This document shows positions 1-8,414 of a stretch of 64,000 nt of DNA, in pieces (the first letter of the stretch is position 1; the number at the start of each line of letters is the position of its first letter). Source of the stretch: Mesorhizobium sp. B2-3-12 (GTDB taxonomy: Bacteria; Pseudomonadota; Alphaproteobacteria; Rhizobiales; Rhizobiaceae). A program made the position numbers and the translations under genes. The stretch covers positions 1-64,000 of the forward strand of contig NZ_VFVR01000003.1 in NCBI RefSeq assembly GCF_006442205.1, read 5' to 3'. Under the pieces are notes generated by a model, which saw only the letters and a program-made list of their open reading frames with translations, was not told the origin of the DNA and did not search any database.

Positions 1-40
1 GAACAGGGGTGGGGGTCTGTAGGGGCAAGGTCGGCGCAGT

Positions 41-184
41 CCCCCTCACCCGGATTGCCAACCCGAATTGCGGGGCAATTCGGGCAATCCGACCTCTCCC
101 CGAGGGGAGAGGAGGCGCATGCGCCGGTGTCAGCCTCTTCTCCCCTCGGGGAGAAGGTGGCCGCGAAGCGGCCGGATGAGGGGG
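41..184. repeat. GC-rich palindromic intergenic repeat, copy 1
   Basis: The ends are inverted (CCCCCTCACCCGG at the left, CCGGATGAGGGG at the right). Two internal hairpins of the CTCTCCCC/GGGGAGAG type lie between them, plus a short palindrome GGCCGCGAAGCGGCC near the right end. A second copy with the same order of blocks lies at 23001-23147. It sits just past the 3' end of the cupin gene. This is typical of the small mobile or structural palindromes scattered between rhizobial genes; I do not assign it to a named family. Confidence 0.75.
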
Positions 185-195
185 CCTTTGCGCGA

Positions 196-615
196 TTACT
201 TTCCGCTCGCCGGGATCAGCCTGAAATCTGGCAGCTCCCGCAAGCCCAGTTCCGGCCCGGCTGGCGAATAGACAACGAAGAGCTGCATCGGCGCATCACC
301 CGTATTTAGCGTCGAGTGGAAGCGGCTTTCCGGCACATAGATGGTGCAGCCGGGACCGACCTTCTCGACCACCGGATTGCCTTGCTCGTCCTCGACCATC
401 TGTTCGCCATGGCCCGAAATGACGAAGATGATCTCTTCCGCACCCGGATGGTTGTGGCGGGTATGGCCCTTGCCCGAGGGCAGGTCGACGACGCCGCCGG
501 AAAAGCGGGTCGCGCCATTCACTTCGGGCGCTACGGTCAGGGACAATTTCCCCCAGTCGAAGCCGAAGGCGTCGACGTCCTTCGGATAGACAAACACCTT
601 GCTCTTGTCGGTCAT
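196..615 (-). CDS. Cupin-fold protein
   Basis: A single-domain cupin of 139 residues. The metal-binding motif is visible as His54-x-His56 followed by Glu60/Glu61, with a second-half His at about residue 100. It has no signal peptide, so it should be cytoplasmic. It starts 6 bases after the stop of the TIM-barrel gene, making it the last gene of a three-gene minus-strand operon with the UPF0261 and TIM-barrel genes. Small cupins of this kind are often sugar or sugar-acid isomerases or dioxygenase-like enzymes. The sequence does not decide which, and the substrate is unknown. Confidence 0.85.
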   Translation of the reverse strand: MTDKSKVFVYPKDVDAFGFDWGKLSLTVAPEVNGATRFSGGVVDLPSGKGHTRHNHPGAEEIIFVISGHGEQMVEDEQGNPVVEKVGPGCTIYVPESRFHSTLNTGDAPMQLFVVYSPAGPELGLRELPDFRLIPASGK

Positions 616-621
616 CTCTCA

Positions 622-1488
622 TCATCCCTTCTTTTTCTTCGTGGGCGCTTTGTCGCCGCCCAGCGTGACCGCCTTGAAATCCGCCGTTTGCCTGGCGATC
701 GCGGCTTCCGCCGGCAGCCGTTCCATCGAGCTCGCGCCATAAAAACCGTGCAGGCCCTTAGCACGAGAGAGAATGTAGCGGGCATCGTCGGGCATCGAGA
801 TCGGGCCGCCATGGCAAAGCAGGATGACGTCCTTGCGCACCGAGCGCGCGGCTTCCGAAATGGCGTCGATGGCCACGACGCAATCGTCCAGCGACTTGGC
901 AGACGTGGCGCCGATCGAGCCGCCCGTGGTCACGCCCATATGGGCGACGATGATGTCGGCGCCGGCCTTGGTCATGGCGCGCGCCTCTTCCGGGTTGAAG
1001 ACATAGGGCGTGGTCAAGAGGTCGAGCTTGTGTGCCTCGGCGATCATGTCGACCTCGAGGCCGAAGCCCATGCCGGTTTCCTCGAAACTCTGCCGCATGC
1101 TGCCGTCGAACAGGCCGATGGTCGGAAAATTCTGCACGCCGGAAAAGCCCATCGTCTTCAGTTCCGCCAAAAGCAGCGGCATGATGACGAAGGGATCGGT
1201 GCCGTTGACGCCGGCCAGTACGGGGGTCTTCTTGACCACCGGCAAGACCTCGTAGGCCATTTCCTTGACGATGTCGTTGGCATTGCCATAGGCGAGCAGG
1301 CCGGCGGCCGAGCCGCGTCCGGCCATGCGATAGCGGCCGGAATTGTAGATGATGATCAGGTCGATGCCGCCGGCTTCCTCGGCCTTGGCCGACAGGCCGG
1401 TGCCGGCGCCGCCGCCGACGATCGGCACGCCCTTGTCGATCATTGCCCGGAATTTCTTCAATATGTCCTTGCGCGGTATGGCTGGCAT
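622..1488 (-). CDS. TIM-barrel enzyme of the phosphoenolpyruvate hydrolase-like family
   Basis: A 288-residue protein, the usual full length for the family annotated as phosphoenolpyruvate hydrolase or TIM-barrel signal-transduction domain. Typical family segments are [17 protein letters not shown] near residue 25, [15 protein letters not shown] near residue 47 and [14 protein letters not shown] near residue 232. The C-terminus ends in a lysine-rich tail. The ATG at 1488 is chosen because it follows the UPF0261 stop (1497) by 8 bases; a longer reading would run back into that gene in another frame. This partnership with UPF0261 proteins is common in Rhizobiales and other bacteria. The real reaction has not, to my knowledge, been firmly shown. 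Confidence 0.88.
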   Translation of the reverse strand: MPAIPRKDILKKFRAMIDKGVPIVGGGAGTGLSAKAEEAGGIDLIIIYNSGRYRMAGRGSAAGLLAYGNANDIVKEMAYEVLPVVKKTPVLAGVNGTDPFVIMPLLLAELKTMGFSGVQNFPTIGLFDGSMRQSFEETGMGFGLEVDMIAEAHKLDLLTTPYVFNPEEARAMTKAGADIIVAHMGVTTGGSIGATSAKSLDDCVVAIDAISEAARSVRKDVILLCHGGPISMPDDARYILSRAKGLHGFYGASSMERLPAEAAIARQTADFKAVTLGGDKAPTKKKKG

Positions 1489-1496
1489 GTCTGGTC

Positions 1497-2693
1497 TCAC
1501 TGTCTGGCGATGTCGAGGAAGGCGGCGGTTGCCGCCTGGGCGAATTCCGGATCGTTGATGTGCAGCGGCAGGCGAGTGACGCGGCGCGTCGCATCCGGCC
1601 TGATGGTGCGCTCGATGGCGTCGAAGAGGGCGGCGTCGGCTTCCGGATCGAAGAAGGCGCCGCCTTCGATGTCGAGCGCGGAGACGCCTTTTTCCGGGAT
1701 CAGGAAATGCATCGGGCCTTCGCACAAAGCGAGTTTGGCACCAATCCATTCGCCGATCTCGCGGCATTCCCGCGCGGTCGTGCGCATCAGGGTGACATTC
1801 GGGTTGTGCTCGTAGAACCGTCGGCCACGATACCGTTCCGGGATGGTCGAAGGCGCCCAGAAATTGACCATGTCGAGCGCGCCCACCGAACCGACATAGG
1901 GCAGGCCAGTGCGGGCGACGGCGCCGAACCGATCCTGTGTCGCCGGCAGCACGCCGCCGAACAGCAGGTCGCAGACCTCCGTCGTGGTGATGTCGATGAC
2001 ACCCGACAGCAGGCCGCTGTCGGCCAGTTTCTCCATGCTGCGGCCGCCGGTGCCGGTGGCGTGGAACACCATGCAGTCGTAGATGTCGCGCAATTGATCG
2101 GCGATTGCGGTCACGCAAGGCGTGGTGACCCCGAACATGGTGAGGCCGATCGACGCCTTGCCGTCCGCTGCCGGTGCTGGATTGCCTGCCATGCCTGAAA
2201 TCGCCTGAGCGGCGTTGTGCAGCACGACCCGGGAGAGCCGGTTCAGCCCGGCCATATCGGTCACCGATGGCATCATGATGATATCGGATACGTCGACGTA
2301 AGGGGCGGTGTCGCCGGAGGCCAGCGTCGAGACCATGATCTTGGGCAGGCCGAGCGGCAGCGCGCGCATGCCCGCGGTGATAATCGAGGTGCCGCCGCCA
2401 CCGCCAATGCCGATCACGCCGGCAATGTCATTTCGCGACTGGATGAAACGGGTGAAGGCGACGCCCATGGCGGCGACAGCCGCGCCACGGTCATTGCCGC
2501 CGAGCACGGCCGTGCCGCCGGCGGGATGATGCGCGGCGACATCCTTGGCGCCGATGTCGACGGATATTGTTGCCTCGCGCGTTCCGACATCGATACGGCA
2601 GACGAGGGCGCCGGTGGCAGCGATGGCGTCGGCCAGGAAGCCGAGTTCCTCGCCCTTCGTGTCAGCCGTGCCCACCACATAGACGCGCTTCAT
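1497..2693 (-). CDS. Tm-1-like ATP-binding / UPF0261 family protein
   Basis: A 398-residue protein of the UPF0261 family, related to the tomato Tm-1 resistance protein. The N-terminal nucleotide-binding half opens with a [16 protein letters not shown] strand-loop and carries the glycine-rich segment GIGGGGGTS at residues 95-103. The C-terminal half has the family segment [11 protein letters not shown]. It is the first gene of the operon with the TIM-barrel and cupin genes, and is transcribed divergently from a TetR gene whose start lies 98 bases away. The cellular role is unsettled; co-occurrence suggests these two proteins act together on a small organic substrate. Confidence 0.88.
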   Translation of the reverse strand: MKRVYVVGTADTKGEELGFLADAIAATGALVCRIDVGTREATISVDIGAKDVAAHHPAGGTAVLGGNDRGAAVAAMGVAFTRFIQSRNDIAGVIGIGGGGGTSIITAGMRALPLGLPKIMVSTLASGDTAPYVDVSDIIMMPSVTDMAGLNRLSRVVLHNAAQAISGMAGNPAPAADGKASIGLTMFGVTTPCVTAIADQLRDIYDCMVFHATGTGGRSMEKLADSGLLSGVIDITTTEVCDLLFGGVLPATQDRFGAVARTGLPYVGSVGALDMVNFWAPSTIPERYRGRRFYEHNPNVTLMRTTARECREIGEWIGAKLALCEGPMHFLIPEKGVSALDIEGGAFFDPEADAALFDAIERTIRPDATRRVTRLPLHINDPEFAQAATAAFLDIARQ

Positions 2694-2769
2694 CAAGGTT
2701 CCCAATCCCGGCGGCGGCGATGCGTCTATCTCATCGCCAGGATTGCACCGGCTGCCATTGCAATTTTTT

Positions 2770-2783
2770 GAGACGCGCGTATC
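2770..2783. promoter_or_regulatory. Candidate TetR operator between divergent genes
   Basis: GAGACGCGCGTATC is a 14-base imperfect palindrome (12 of 14 positions symmetric) placed 8 bases before the TetR start and 77 bases before the UPF0261 start. Its position in the shared divergent promoter region fits autorepression and control of the UPF0261 operon. It is a single site, so this is only suggestive. Confidence 0.35.
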
Positions 2784-2791
2784 GTATTGGT

Positions 2792-3475
2792 ATGGATGTC
2801 TCACGTCAACAACCTGCAACGAACGACGATGCCGGTGAGAGAGCCGAGCGCGGACCCCGCGCGCGTACGAAACGGCTGATGCTGGAGACGGCGACAAGGT
2901 TGATGCAGGCGGGTGTCACGCCGTCGATCAGCGAGGTGGCGGAGGCGGCGCAAGTGTCCCGCGCCACCGCCTATCGCTATTTTCCCAGCCAGGCAGCCTT
3001 GGTGCAGGCGGTCGTCGACGAGGGGCTCGGGCCGATCCTCACCTGGAAATCCACCGCCGCCGATGCCGAGCTCCGCGTGGCCGAACTGTTCGATACCGCC
3101 ATGCCGCGCATCGAGGCCTTCGAGGCGACATTCAAGGCGGCGCTGAAACTGTCGCTCGATCAATGGGCGCGGCGCCAGGCGGGCACGCTGGGCGGCGAGC
3201 CGGCCTTCACACGCGGCCATCGCGTCGAATTGCTGAAGGAGGCGCTCGCGCCGCTCAAGGGCCGCCTGCCGCCGCGCGACCTCAAGCGGCTGGCGCAGGC
3301 GCTGTCGCTGATCTTCGGCGTCGAGGTGCTGATCGTGCTCAAGGATATATGGGAGCTGGACAGCCGCCGGACGATGTCGGTCGCGCAATGGGCGGCGCGT
3401 GCGCTGGTGCGCGCGGCGATCGCCGAGTCGGGCGCCGACACGGCCCGGATCACGTTGGCAACGACGCAGAAATAG
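2792..3475 (+). CDS. TetR/AcrR family transcriptional regulator
   Basis: A 227-residue regulator. The N-terminal helix-turn-helix covers about residues 43-75 (ISEVAEAAQVSRATAYRYF), preceded by a basic Arg/Lys stretch; the C-terminal ligand-binding region has no recognisable subfamily signature. The start at 2792 gives a normal TetR length; the open frame continues upstream, but those extra codons lie in the neighbouring promoter. It is divergent from the UPF0261/TIM-barrel/cupin operon and is the obvious candidate to control it. The inducer is unknown. Confidence 0.9.
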   Translation: MDVSRQQPATNDDAGERAERGPRARTKRLMLETATRLMQAGVTPSISEVAEAAQVSRATAYRYFPSQAALVQAVVDEGLGPILTWKSTAADAELRVAELFDTAMPRIEAFEATFKAALKLSLDQWARRQAGTLGGEPAFTRGHRVELLKEALAPLKGRLPPRDLKRLAQALSLIFGVEVLIVLKDIWELDSRRTMSVAQWAARALVRAAIAESGADTARITLATTQK

Positions 3476-3480
3476 CGCTT

Positions 3481-3497
3481 ATCTGGTTGGACCAGAT
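3481..3497. promoter_or_regulatory. Perfect palindrome of TGGTNNNACCA type (candidate FCD-GntR operator)
   Basis: ATCTGGTTGGACCAGAT has perfect 7-base arms around TGG. It begins 5 bases after the TetR stop, inside the 359-base gap before the binding-protein gene at 3835. The core TGGTNNNACCA recurs at 3660, 20391 and 20571. The TGGTNNNACCA pattern is typical of FadR-subfamily GntR operators, and an FCD-GntR gene lies at 17449-18165. Confidence 0.6.
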
Positions 3498-3641
3498 TTG
3501 AGTGTCGACTGCCGATATTGGTTCCAATGCAAAAGTCCACACAAGGCCAAAACGTATCAATGAGTAGGAAAATATAGAGAAAACAGTTGGATAAGTCTGG
3601 AATTCGCAGACTTTGCCCGGCATCCTTGCTCAAGAAAGGGC

Positions 3642-3670
3642 TTGACGGGCATTCACAATTGGTAATACCA
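3642..3670 (+). promoter_or_regulatory. Candidate promoter with overlapping TGGTNNNACCA operator
   Basis: TTGACG at 3642-3647 could be a -35 element; the operator-like TGGTAATACCA at 3660-3670 would cover the -10 region (TAATAC). The same arrangement (TTGACC, then TGGTCATACCA) is present at 20552-20581. Apart from this and the palindrome at 3481, the rest of the 3476-3834 gap is AT-richer DNA in which I see nothing else definite. Confidence 0.5.
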
Positions 3671-3834
3671 GATTTGGAAAGAAAAGCGGATCGAAAGTGA
3701 GGGCTGCGATCCATTTCCGGACAGAGCGAGGAGGCTCCAAGTTTGGAAAAGCGCGACCACGGAGGAACTACCAGGGCCGGCTCCGTCGCCGGCCTGCAAG
3801 ACAAGGTAGAATGCGCACAAGGGAGGAAATCATT

Positions 3835-5151
3835 ATGCGCAAGTTAGTGACCAGCGTGCTTGCTGGTATCGGCTTAACGCTTGCCTGCGGAACGTCCGTC
3901 TACGCGCAGGAAAAGTCGCTCACCATCTTCTGGGCGGAATGGGATCCGGCCAATTACCTGCAGGAACTCGGCAACGAGTACGAGAAGGAAACCGGCGTCA
4001 AGATCACGGTGGAAACCACGCCCTGGTCCGACTTCCAGACCAAGGCCTTCACCGAGTTCAACGCCCATGGCGACGCCTATGACCTGGTCGTTGGCGACTC
4101 GCAGTGGCTCGGCGCCGGCTCCACCGGTGGCCACTATGTGGACCTGACCGATTTCTTCAAGAAGCATGATCTCGGCAACGTCATGGCACCGGCGACGGTG
4201 AAATATTATGCCGAGTATCCCGGCAACAGCGGCAAATACTGGGCGATCCCGCTCGAGGGCGACGCTGTCGGCTGGTCCTATCGCAAGGACTGGTTCGAGG
4301 ATCCCAAGGAAAAGGAAGCCTTCAAGGCCAAGTATGGCTACGACCTCGACGTGCCGAAGGATTTCAAGGCGCTGCGCGACATCGCGGAGTTCTTCCACCG
4401 GCCGGACCAGAAGAGATACGGCATCGCCATCTACACCGACAATTCCTATGACGCGATGGCGATGGGCTTCGAGAACGCGCTGTTCTCCTATGGCGGTGAG
4501 TTGGGCGACTACACGACCTACAAGGTCGACGGCCATATCAACTCCGACAAGGCGGTTGCCGCGCTCGATGCCTACAAGGAACTCTACAAGTTCACGCCTC
4601 CGGGCTGGGCCAAATCGTTCTTCGTCGAGGACAACCAGGCAATCACGGAAAACCTGGCCGCGATGAGCATGAACTTCTTCGCGTTCTTCCCCTCGCTGAT
4701 CAACGAGGCGTCGAACCCGAATGCCAAGAACACCGGCTTCTTCGCCAATCCTCCCGGTCCAAATGGCGACCAGTTCGCCGCGCTCGGCGGGCAAGGCATC
4801 TCCGTCATCTCGTACTCGAAGAAGCAGGACGAGGCGATGAAGTTCCTCGAATGGTTCATCAAGGACGAGACCCAGAAGAAGTGGGCGGCCCTTGGCGGCT
4901 ACACCTGCAGCCAGGCAGTGCTCAAGTCGCCTGAGTTCCAGAACGCCACGCCCTACAACAAGGCCTTCTACGAGACCATGTTCAAGGTGAAGGACTTCTG
5001 GGCGGTGCCGGAATACGCCGAACTGCTGCAGCAGCTCAACCAGCGCATCTACCCCTACATGATCGGCGGCAGTGGCACCGCCAAGGAAACGCTGGACGCA
5101 CTGGCTGGCGACTGGAACGCGACCTTCAAGAAATACGGCCGCGTGCAATAA
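3835..5151 (+). CDS. ABC transporter extracellular solute-binding protein (sugar type)
   Basis: A 438-residue periplasmic binding protein of the family-1 extracellular solute-binding group (CUT1-like). Residues 1-24 form a signal peptide ending VYAQ before the mature EKSLTIFWAEW. A GGGAGGAAA ribosome-binding site precedes the ATG at 3835, so the longer upstream reading is rejected. It is the first gene of an importer operon continuing through two permeases, a small membrane protein and two ATPases to 9499. The ligand cannot be named from sequence; a carbohydrate or polyol is likely. Upstream operators resemble those of the 16.5-24 kb catabolic cluster. Confidence 0.9.
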   Translation: MRKLVTSVLAGIGLTLACGTSVYAQEKSLTIFWAEWDPANYLQELGNEYEKETGVKITVETTPWSDFQTKAFTEFNAHGDAYDLVVGDSQWLGAGSTGGHYVDLTDFFKKHDLGNVMAPATVKYYAEYPGNSGKYWAIPLEGDAVGWSYRKDWFEDPKEKEAFKAKYGYDLDVPKDFKALRDIAEFFHRPDQKRYGIAIYTDNSYDAMAMGFENALFSYGGELGDYTTYKVDGHINSDKAVAALDAYKELYKFTPPGWAKSFFVEDNQAITENLAAMSMNFFAFFPSLINEASNPNAKNTGFFANPPGPNGDQFAALGGQGISVISYSKKQDEAMKFLEWFIKDETQKKWAALGGYTCSQAVLKSPEFQNATPYNKAFYETMFKVKDFWAVPEYAELLQQLNQRIYPYMIGGSGTAKETLDALAGDWNATFKKYGRVQ

Positions 5152-5165
5152 TCCTTCATGTCCCG

Positions 5166-5200
5166 CGGAGGGGGCGGTGTCGCCTCCTCCGTTTCTTTTT
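5166..5200 (+). terminator. Terminator-like hairpin between binding protein and permease
   Basis: CGGAGGGGGCG (5166-5176) pairs with CGCCTCCTCCG (5181-5191) around GTGT, followed by TTTCTTTTTC. It lies directly after the binding-protein stop and 20 bases before the permease start. It probably causes partial termination or protects the upstream message, giving more binding protein than membrane components. Confidence 0.75.
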
Positions 5201-5220
5201 CTTGAACCGGGAGCAGGGTC

Positions 5221-6126
5221 TTGGCGACCACGATGATCACCACCCTCGACAGATCCTCGCGCGCCGCGGCACGCGGCCTGAGCGATATCTCCATCCGCAA
5301 TCTCTTCATCATCCCGACGGTTCTGTTCCTGATCGTCTTCAACATTTTTCCGCTGATCTACTCGCTCGGCTACTCCTTCACCGATTTTCGCGCGTCGACC
5401 AATGCGCCGGCGAATTTCGTCGGGCTGCAGAACTATCGCGACCTGCTCAACGACCCCTATGTCTGGTCGAACTTCGCCATTACGGCGAAATACGTGATTG
5501 TGTCGGTCGTCGGGCAGTTGCTGGTCGGCTTCGGCGTGGCGATGCTGCTCAACCGGGATATTCCGCTCAAGGGCCTTATCACCACGCTGCTGCTGCTGCC
5601 GATGATGCTGTCGATGGCGGTGGTCGGGCTGTTCTGGAAGCTGCTTTACGATCCGTCGTGGGGGGTCATCAACTATGCGCTCGGGCTCGGCAATTTCGAG
5701 TGGCTGGCCGATCCCAAGATGGCGCTCTACGCCGTTGCGTTGACCGACATCTGGATGTGGTCGCCCTTCGTCATGCTGCTGTCGCTGGCCGGGCTATCGG
5801 CTGTGCCGAAGCATCTCTATGAGGCCGCCGCGATCGACCGCGCCGGGCCGTTCTATACCTTCTTCCGCATCACGCTGCCGCTGGTCGCGCCGATCCTGAT
5901 GATCGCGGTCATTTTCCGCACCATGGAAGCGTTCAAGACTTTCGATCTCGCCTACATCCTGACCAGCCAGCCGACGGCGGAGCTGATCTCGATCCGGCTC
6001 TACAAGATGGCGTTCCAGGAATGGCAGACCGGGCGCTCCTGCGCGATGGCCTATATCGTGCTGATCATGGTGCTGGCGATCACCAACATCTACGTCAAAT
6101 ACCTCAACAAGGTGAAGGAGCGCTGA
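5221..6126 (+). CDS. ABC sugar transporter permease (MalF-like)
   Basis: A 301-residue inner-membrane permease with six likely membrane segments. The cytoplasmic EAA loop, which docks to the ATPase, reads YEAAAIDRAGPFYTFFRITLP near residues 200-220. The start is TTG at 5221, preceded by GGGAG; ATG at 5233 is an alternative four codons in. The next gene begins one base after its stop, so the two permeases are translationally coupled and should form the heterodimeric channel of this importer. Confidence 0.9.
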   Translation: MATTMITTLDRSSRAAARGLSDISIRNLFIIPTVLFLIVFNIFPLIYSLGYSFTDFRASTNAPANFVGLQNYRDLLNDPYVWSNFAITAKYVIVSVVGQLLVGFGVAMLLNRDIPLKGLITTLLLLPMMLSMAVVGLFWKLLYDPSWGVINYALGLGNFEWLADPKMALYAVALTDIWMWSPFVMLLSLAGLSAVPKHLYEAAAIDRAGPFYTFFRITLPLVAPILMIAVIFRTMEAFKTFDLAYILTSQPTAELISIRLYKMAFQEWQTGRSCAMAYIVLIMVLAITNIYVKYLNKVKER

Positions 6127-6127
6127 G

Positions 6128-7087
6128 ATGGCCGCCGTCCGCACTTCTTCCGAAATCACCTTCAACCGCGTCGCCATCGTCGCCGTGCTGCTGGTGACCA
6201 TCATCTTCCTGGCGCCGATCTACTGGATCGCCTCGACGGCGTTCAAGCCGCGCAATCTTGCCACCACCATTCCGCCGACCGTCGTCTTCCAGCCGGAGAT
6301 TTCGCCCTTCGTGAAGCTGTTCACCAAGCGCTCCCAATTGCGCAGTCCGCCGTCGCCGGAAGAGTACGCGGCGGCCCCATGGTGGGAGCGTGTCGTCTTC
6401 GACGGCGGTGAAAAGATCGTGCGCGACGGCAAGGGCCAAGTGCAGTGGTCGGGCTATCCGAGCCGCTTCCTGAACTCGCTGATCATCGCCATCACGTCGA
6501 CGGTGCTGGCGGTCGGCATGGGCACGTTCACCGCCTATGGGTTCTCGCGCTTCAAGGTGAAAGGAGAGGCGGACCTGCTCTTCTTCATCCTGTCGACGCG
6601 CATGCTGCCCCCGGTGGTGGTGGCGATCCCGATGTTCCTGATGTACCGCGCGGTCGGCCTCAACGATACCCACATAGGGCTGATCATCCTCTACACCGCT
6701 TTCAACCTGTCCTTCTCGGTGTGGCTGATGAAGGGTTTCATGGACGAAATCCCGAAGGAGTATGAGGAGGCGGCACTCGTCGACGGCTACACACGCATGG
6801 AAGCCTTCTTCAAGATCGTGCTGCCCGAGGCCGCCACCGGCATCGCCGCCACCGCCGTCTTCTGCTTCATCACGGCCTGGAACGAATACGCCTTCGCGCT
6901 GATCATGACCAACCGCCGCGCCCAGACGGCGCCGCCCTTCATCCCGAGCCAGGTCGGCTCCGGCCTGCCGGACTGGACGGTGATCGCCGCCGGAACCTTC
7001 CTGTTCCTGCTGCCGGTCGCCATCTTCACCTTCCTGCTTCGCAATCATCTGCTGCGCGGCATGTCCTTCGGAGCGATCCGCAAATGA
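6128..7087 (+). CDS. ABC sugar transporter permease (MalG-like)
   Basis: A 319-residue permease with the EAA motif YEEAALVDGYTRMEAFFKI near residues 215-235. Between the first two membrane segments it carries an unusually long periplasmic insertion (about residues 60-105). It overlaps the following small gene by 4 bases (ATGA). It is the partner of the permease at 5221. Confidence 0.9.
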   Translation: MAAVRTSSEITFNRVAIVAVLLVTIIFLAPIYWIASTAFKPRNLATTIPPTVVFQPEISPFVKLFTKRSQLRSPPSPEEYAAAPWWERVVFDGGEKIVRDGKGQVQWSGYPSRFLNSLIIAITSTVLAVGMGTFTAYGFSRFKVKGEADLLFFILSTRMLPPVVVAIPMFLMYRAVGLNDTHIGLIILYTAFNLSFSVWLMKGFMDEIPKEYEEAALVDGYTRMEAFFKIVLPEAATGIAATAVFCFITAWNEYAFALIMTNRRAQTAPPFIPSQVGSGLPDWTVIAAGTFLFLLPVAIFTFLLRNHLLRGMSFGAIRK

Positions 7088-7314
7088 GCTTTCGCACCAT
7101 CAATCAGAAATATCTGGAACCGGGCTCGCAGATACTCATGGTGCTCGGCATCGTCGCGCTGTGCCAACCCTGGAACATGACCCTGCACACCTACGGCCTG
7201 ACCATCATCCTGATCGGGCTGGTCGGCTTCAACATCACCTCGAAGATCGCGCCGGAGGAACAGGCCGGCACCGGTCATGGCGCGGATGCACGAAATCCGG
7301 GAGCACAGCATTGA
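7084..7314 (+). CDS. Small two-helix membrane protein inside an ABC importer operon
   Basis: A 76-residue protein with two hydrophobic segments (about residues 17-29 and 37-50). It overlaps the upstream permease by ATGA, and its own TGA overlaps the TTG start of the next gene, so it is locked into the operon by translational coupling on both sides. I do not recognise a family. The rhizobial glycerol importer also has a small membrane protein (GlpU), but I see no clear sequence match. It may be an accessory subunit of the permease complex. Confidence 0.75.
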   Translation: MSFRTINQKYLEPGSQILMVLGIVALCQPWNMTLHTYGLTIILIGLVGFNITSKIAPEEQAGTGHGADARNPGAQH

Positions 7315-8414
7315 CCCAGATCGAGCTTCGCGGCGTCCAGAAATTCTTCGGTGCCGTCCAGGTCATCAAGGACCTCAACCTCAAGATCGCGGACAATGAG
7401 TTCATCGTGCTGCTCGGCCAGTCCGGCTGCGGCAAGACGACGACCTTGCGCGCCATCGCCGGACTGGAAACCGTCGACGAGGGCGACATCCTCATCGACG
7501 GCAAACCGGTCCAGCATCTGAAGGCCGCCGACCGCGACATCGCCATGGTGTTCCAGTCGTTCTCGCTGTACCCGCATATGAGCGTCTACGAGAACATCGC
7601 CTTTCCCTTGCGCGCCACGCGCAAGAGCAAAAGCGAGATCGACCAGGAAGTGCGCTCGGTCGCCAAGACGCTGCAGATAACGGATTTGCTGGCGAAGAAG
7701 CCGTCGGCACTGTCGGGCGGCGACATGCAGCGCGTGGCCATAGGCCGGGCGCTGGTGCGGCGGCCGAAGGCGATGCTGATGGACGAGCCGATCGGCGCGC
7801 TCGACGCCAAGCTGCGCGAGGAGATGCGGGCCGAGATCAAGCGGCTGCACATCAAGCAGGGCTCGACCACCATCTATGTGACGCACGATCAGATCGAGGC
7901 GATGAGCCTCGCCGACCGTATCGTCATCATGCATGAGGGCGTGCTGCAGCAGGTGGGAACGCCCGACGAGGTCTATTCGCGGCCGGCCAATCTGTTCGTG
8001 GCCCAGTTCGTCGGCAGCCCGGTGATGAATGTCGCCGACGCGGCCGTGACGGAGAAAGCCTCGGCCGCATCGGTGACCGTGGGCGACGCGGCCACCGGCT
8101 TCGAGTTTCCTAGCACGCTGCTGTCGAAGCTCAACGGTCATGCCGGCGATGGGTTGGCGCTCGGTATCCGGCCCGAAGGGGTGCTCATTCGCCGTGACGC
8201 GGCCGACGGCTTCATGGCCGTCGAGACCCAGATCGTCGAGCCGCTCGGCTCCTTCGACATCGTCGACCTGAAGGTCGGCACCAAGATGCTGCGGGCGCGC
8301 ACCAAGAGCGGCTTCGTCAGCGGTCCCGGCGAGAAAGTGTTCGCCAGGATCGATCCGACGCAGGCGCATTTCTTCGACAAGGCAAGCGGCAAGTCGCTTG
8401 AGGTGAGGCTCTGA
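7311..8414 (+). CDS. ABC transporter ATP-binding protein (MalK-like), first of two
   Basis: A 367-residue ATPase. Walker A is GQSGCGKTT (about residue 38), the signature motif is LSGGDMQRVAIGRAL, Walker B is AMLMDEPIGALD and the H-loop is YVTHDQIEA. A C-terminal TOBE-like regulatory domain follows from about residue 240. The start is TTG at 7311, overlapping the stop of the small membrane gene; upstream open frame is not used because it lies within that gene. The signature has D in place of the usual Q (SGGDMQR), and the D-loop region reads DEPIGALD instead of DEPLSALD. Confidence 0.9.
   Translation: MTQIELRGVQKFFGAVQVIKDLNLKIADNEFIVLLGQSGCGKTTTLRAIAGLETVDEGDILIDGKPVQHLKAADRDIAMVFQSFSLYPHMSVYENIAFPLRATRKSKSEIDQEVRSVAKTLQITDLLAKKPSALSGGDMQRVAIGRALVRRPKAMLMDEPIGALDAKLREEMRAEIKRLHIKQGSTTIYVTHDQIEAMSLADRIVIMHEGVLQQVGTPDEVYSRPANLFVAQFVGSPVMNVADAAVTEKASAASVTVGDAATGFEFPSTLLSKLNGHAGDGLALGIRPEGVLIRRDAADGFMAVETQIVEPLGSFDIVDLKVGTKMLRARTKSGFVSGPGEKVFARIDPTQAHFFDKASGKSLEVRL

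Noticed and set aside
316..1815. A long open frame on the plus strand, about 499 codons
   Set aside because: It is antisense to the cupin, TIM-barrel and UPF0261 genes, which have clear family motifs. High-GC DNA commonly leaves such antisense frames open. The same applies to other long antisense frames, for example opposite the importer at 3874-5148 and opposite the 24353-26680 permeases.
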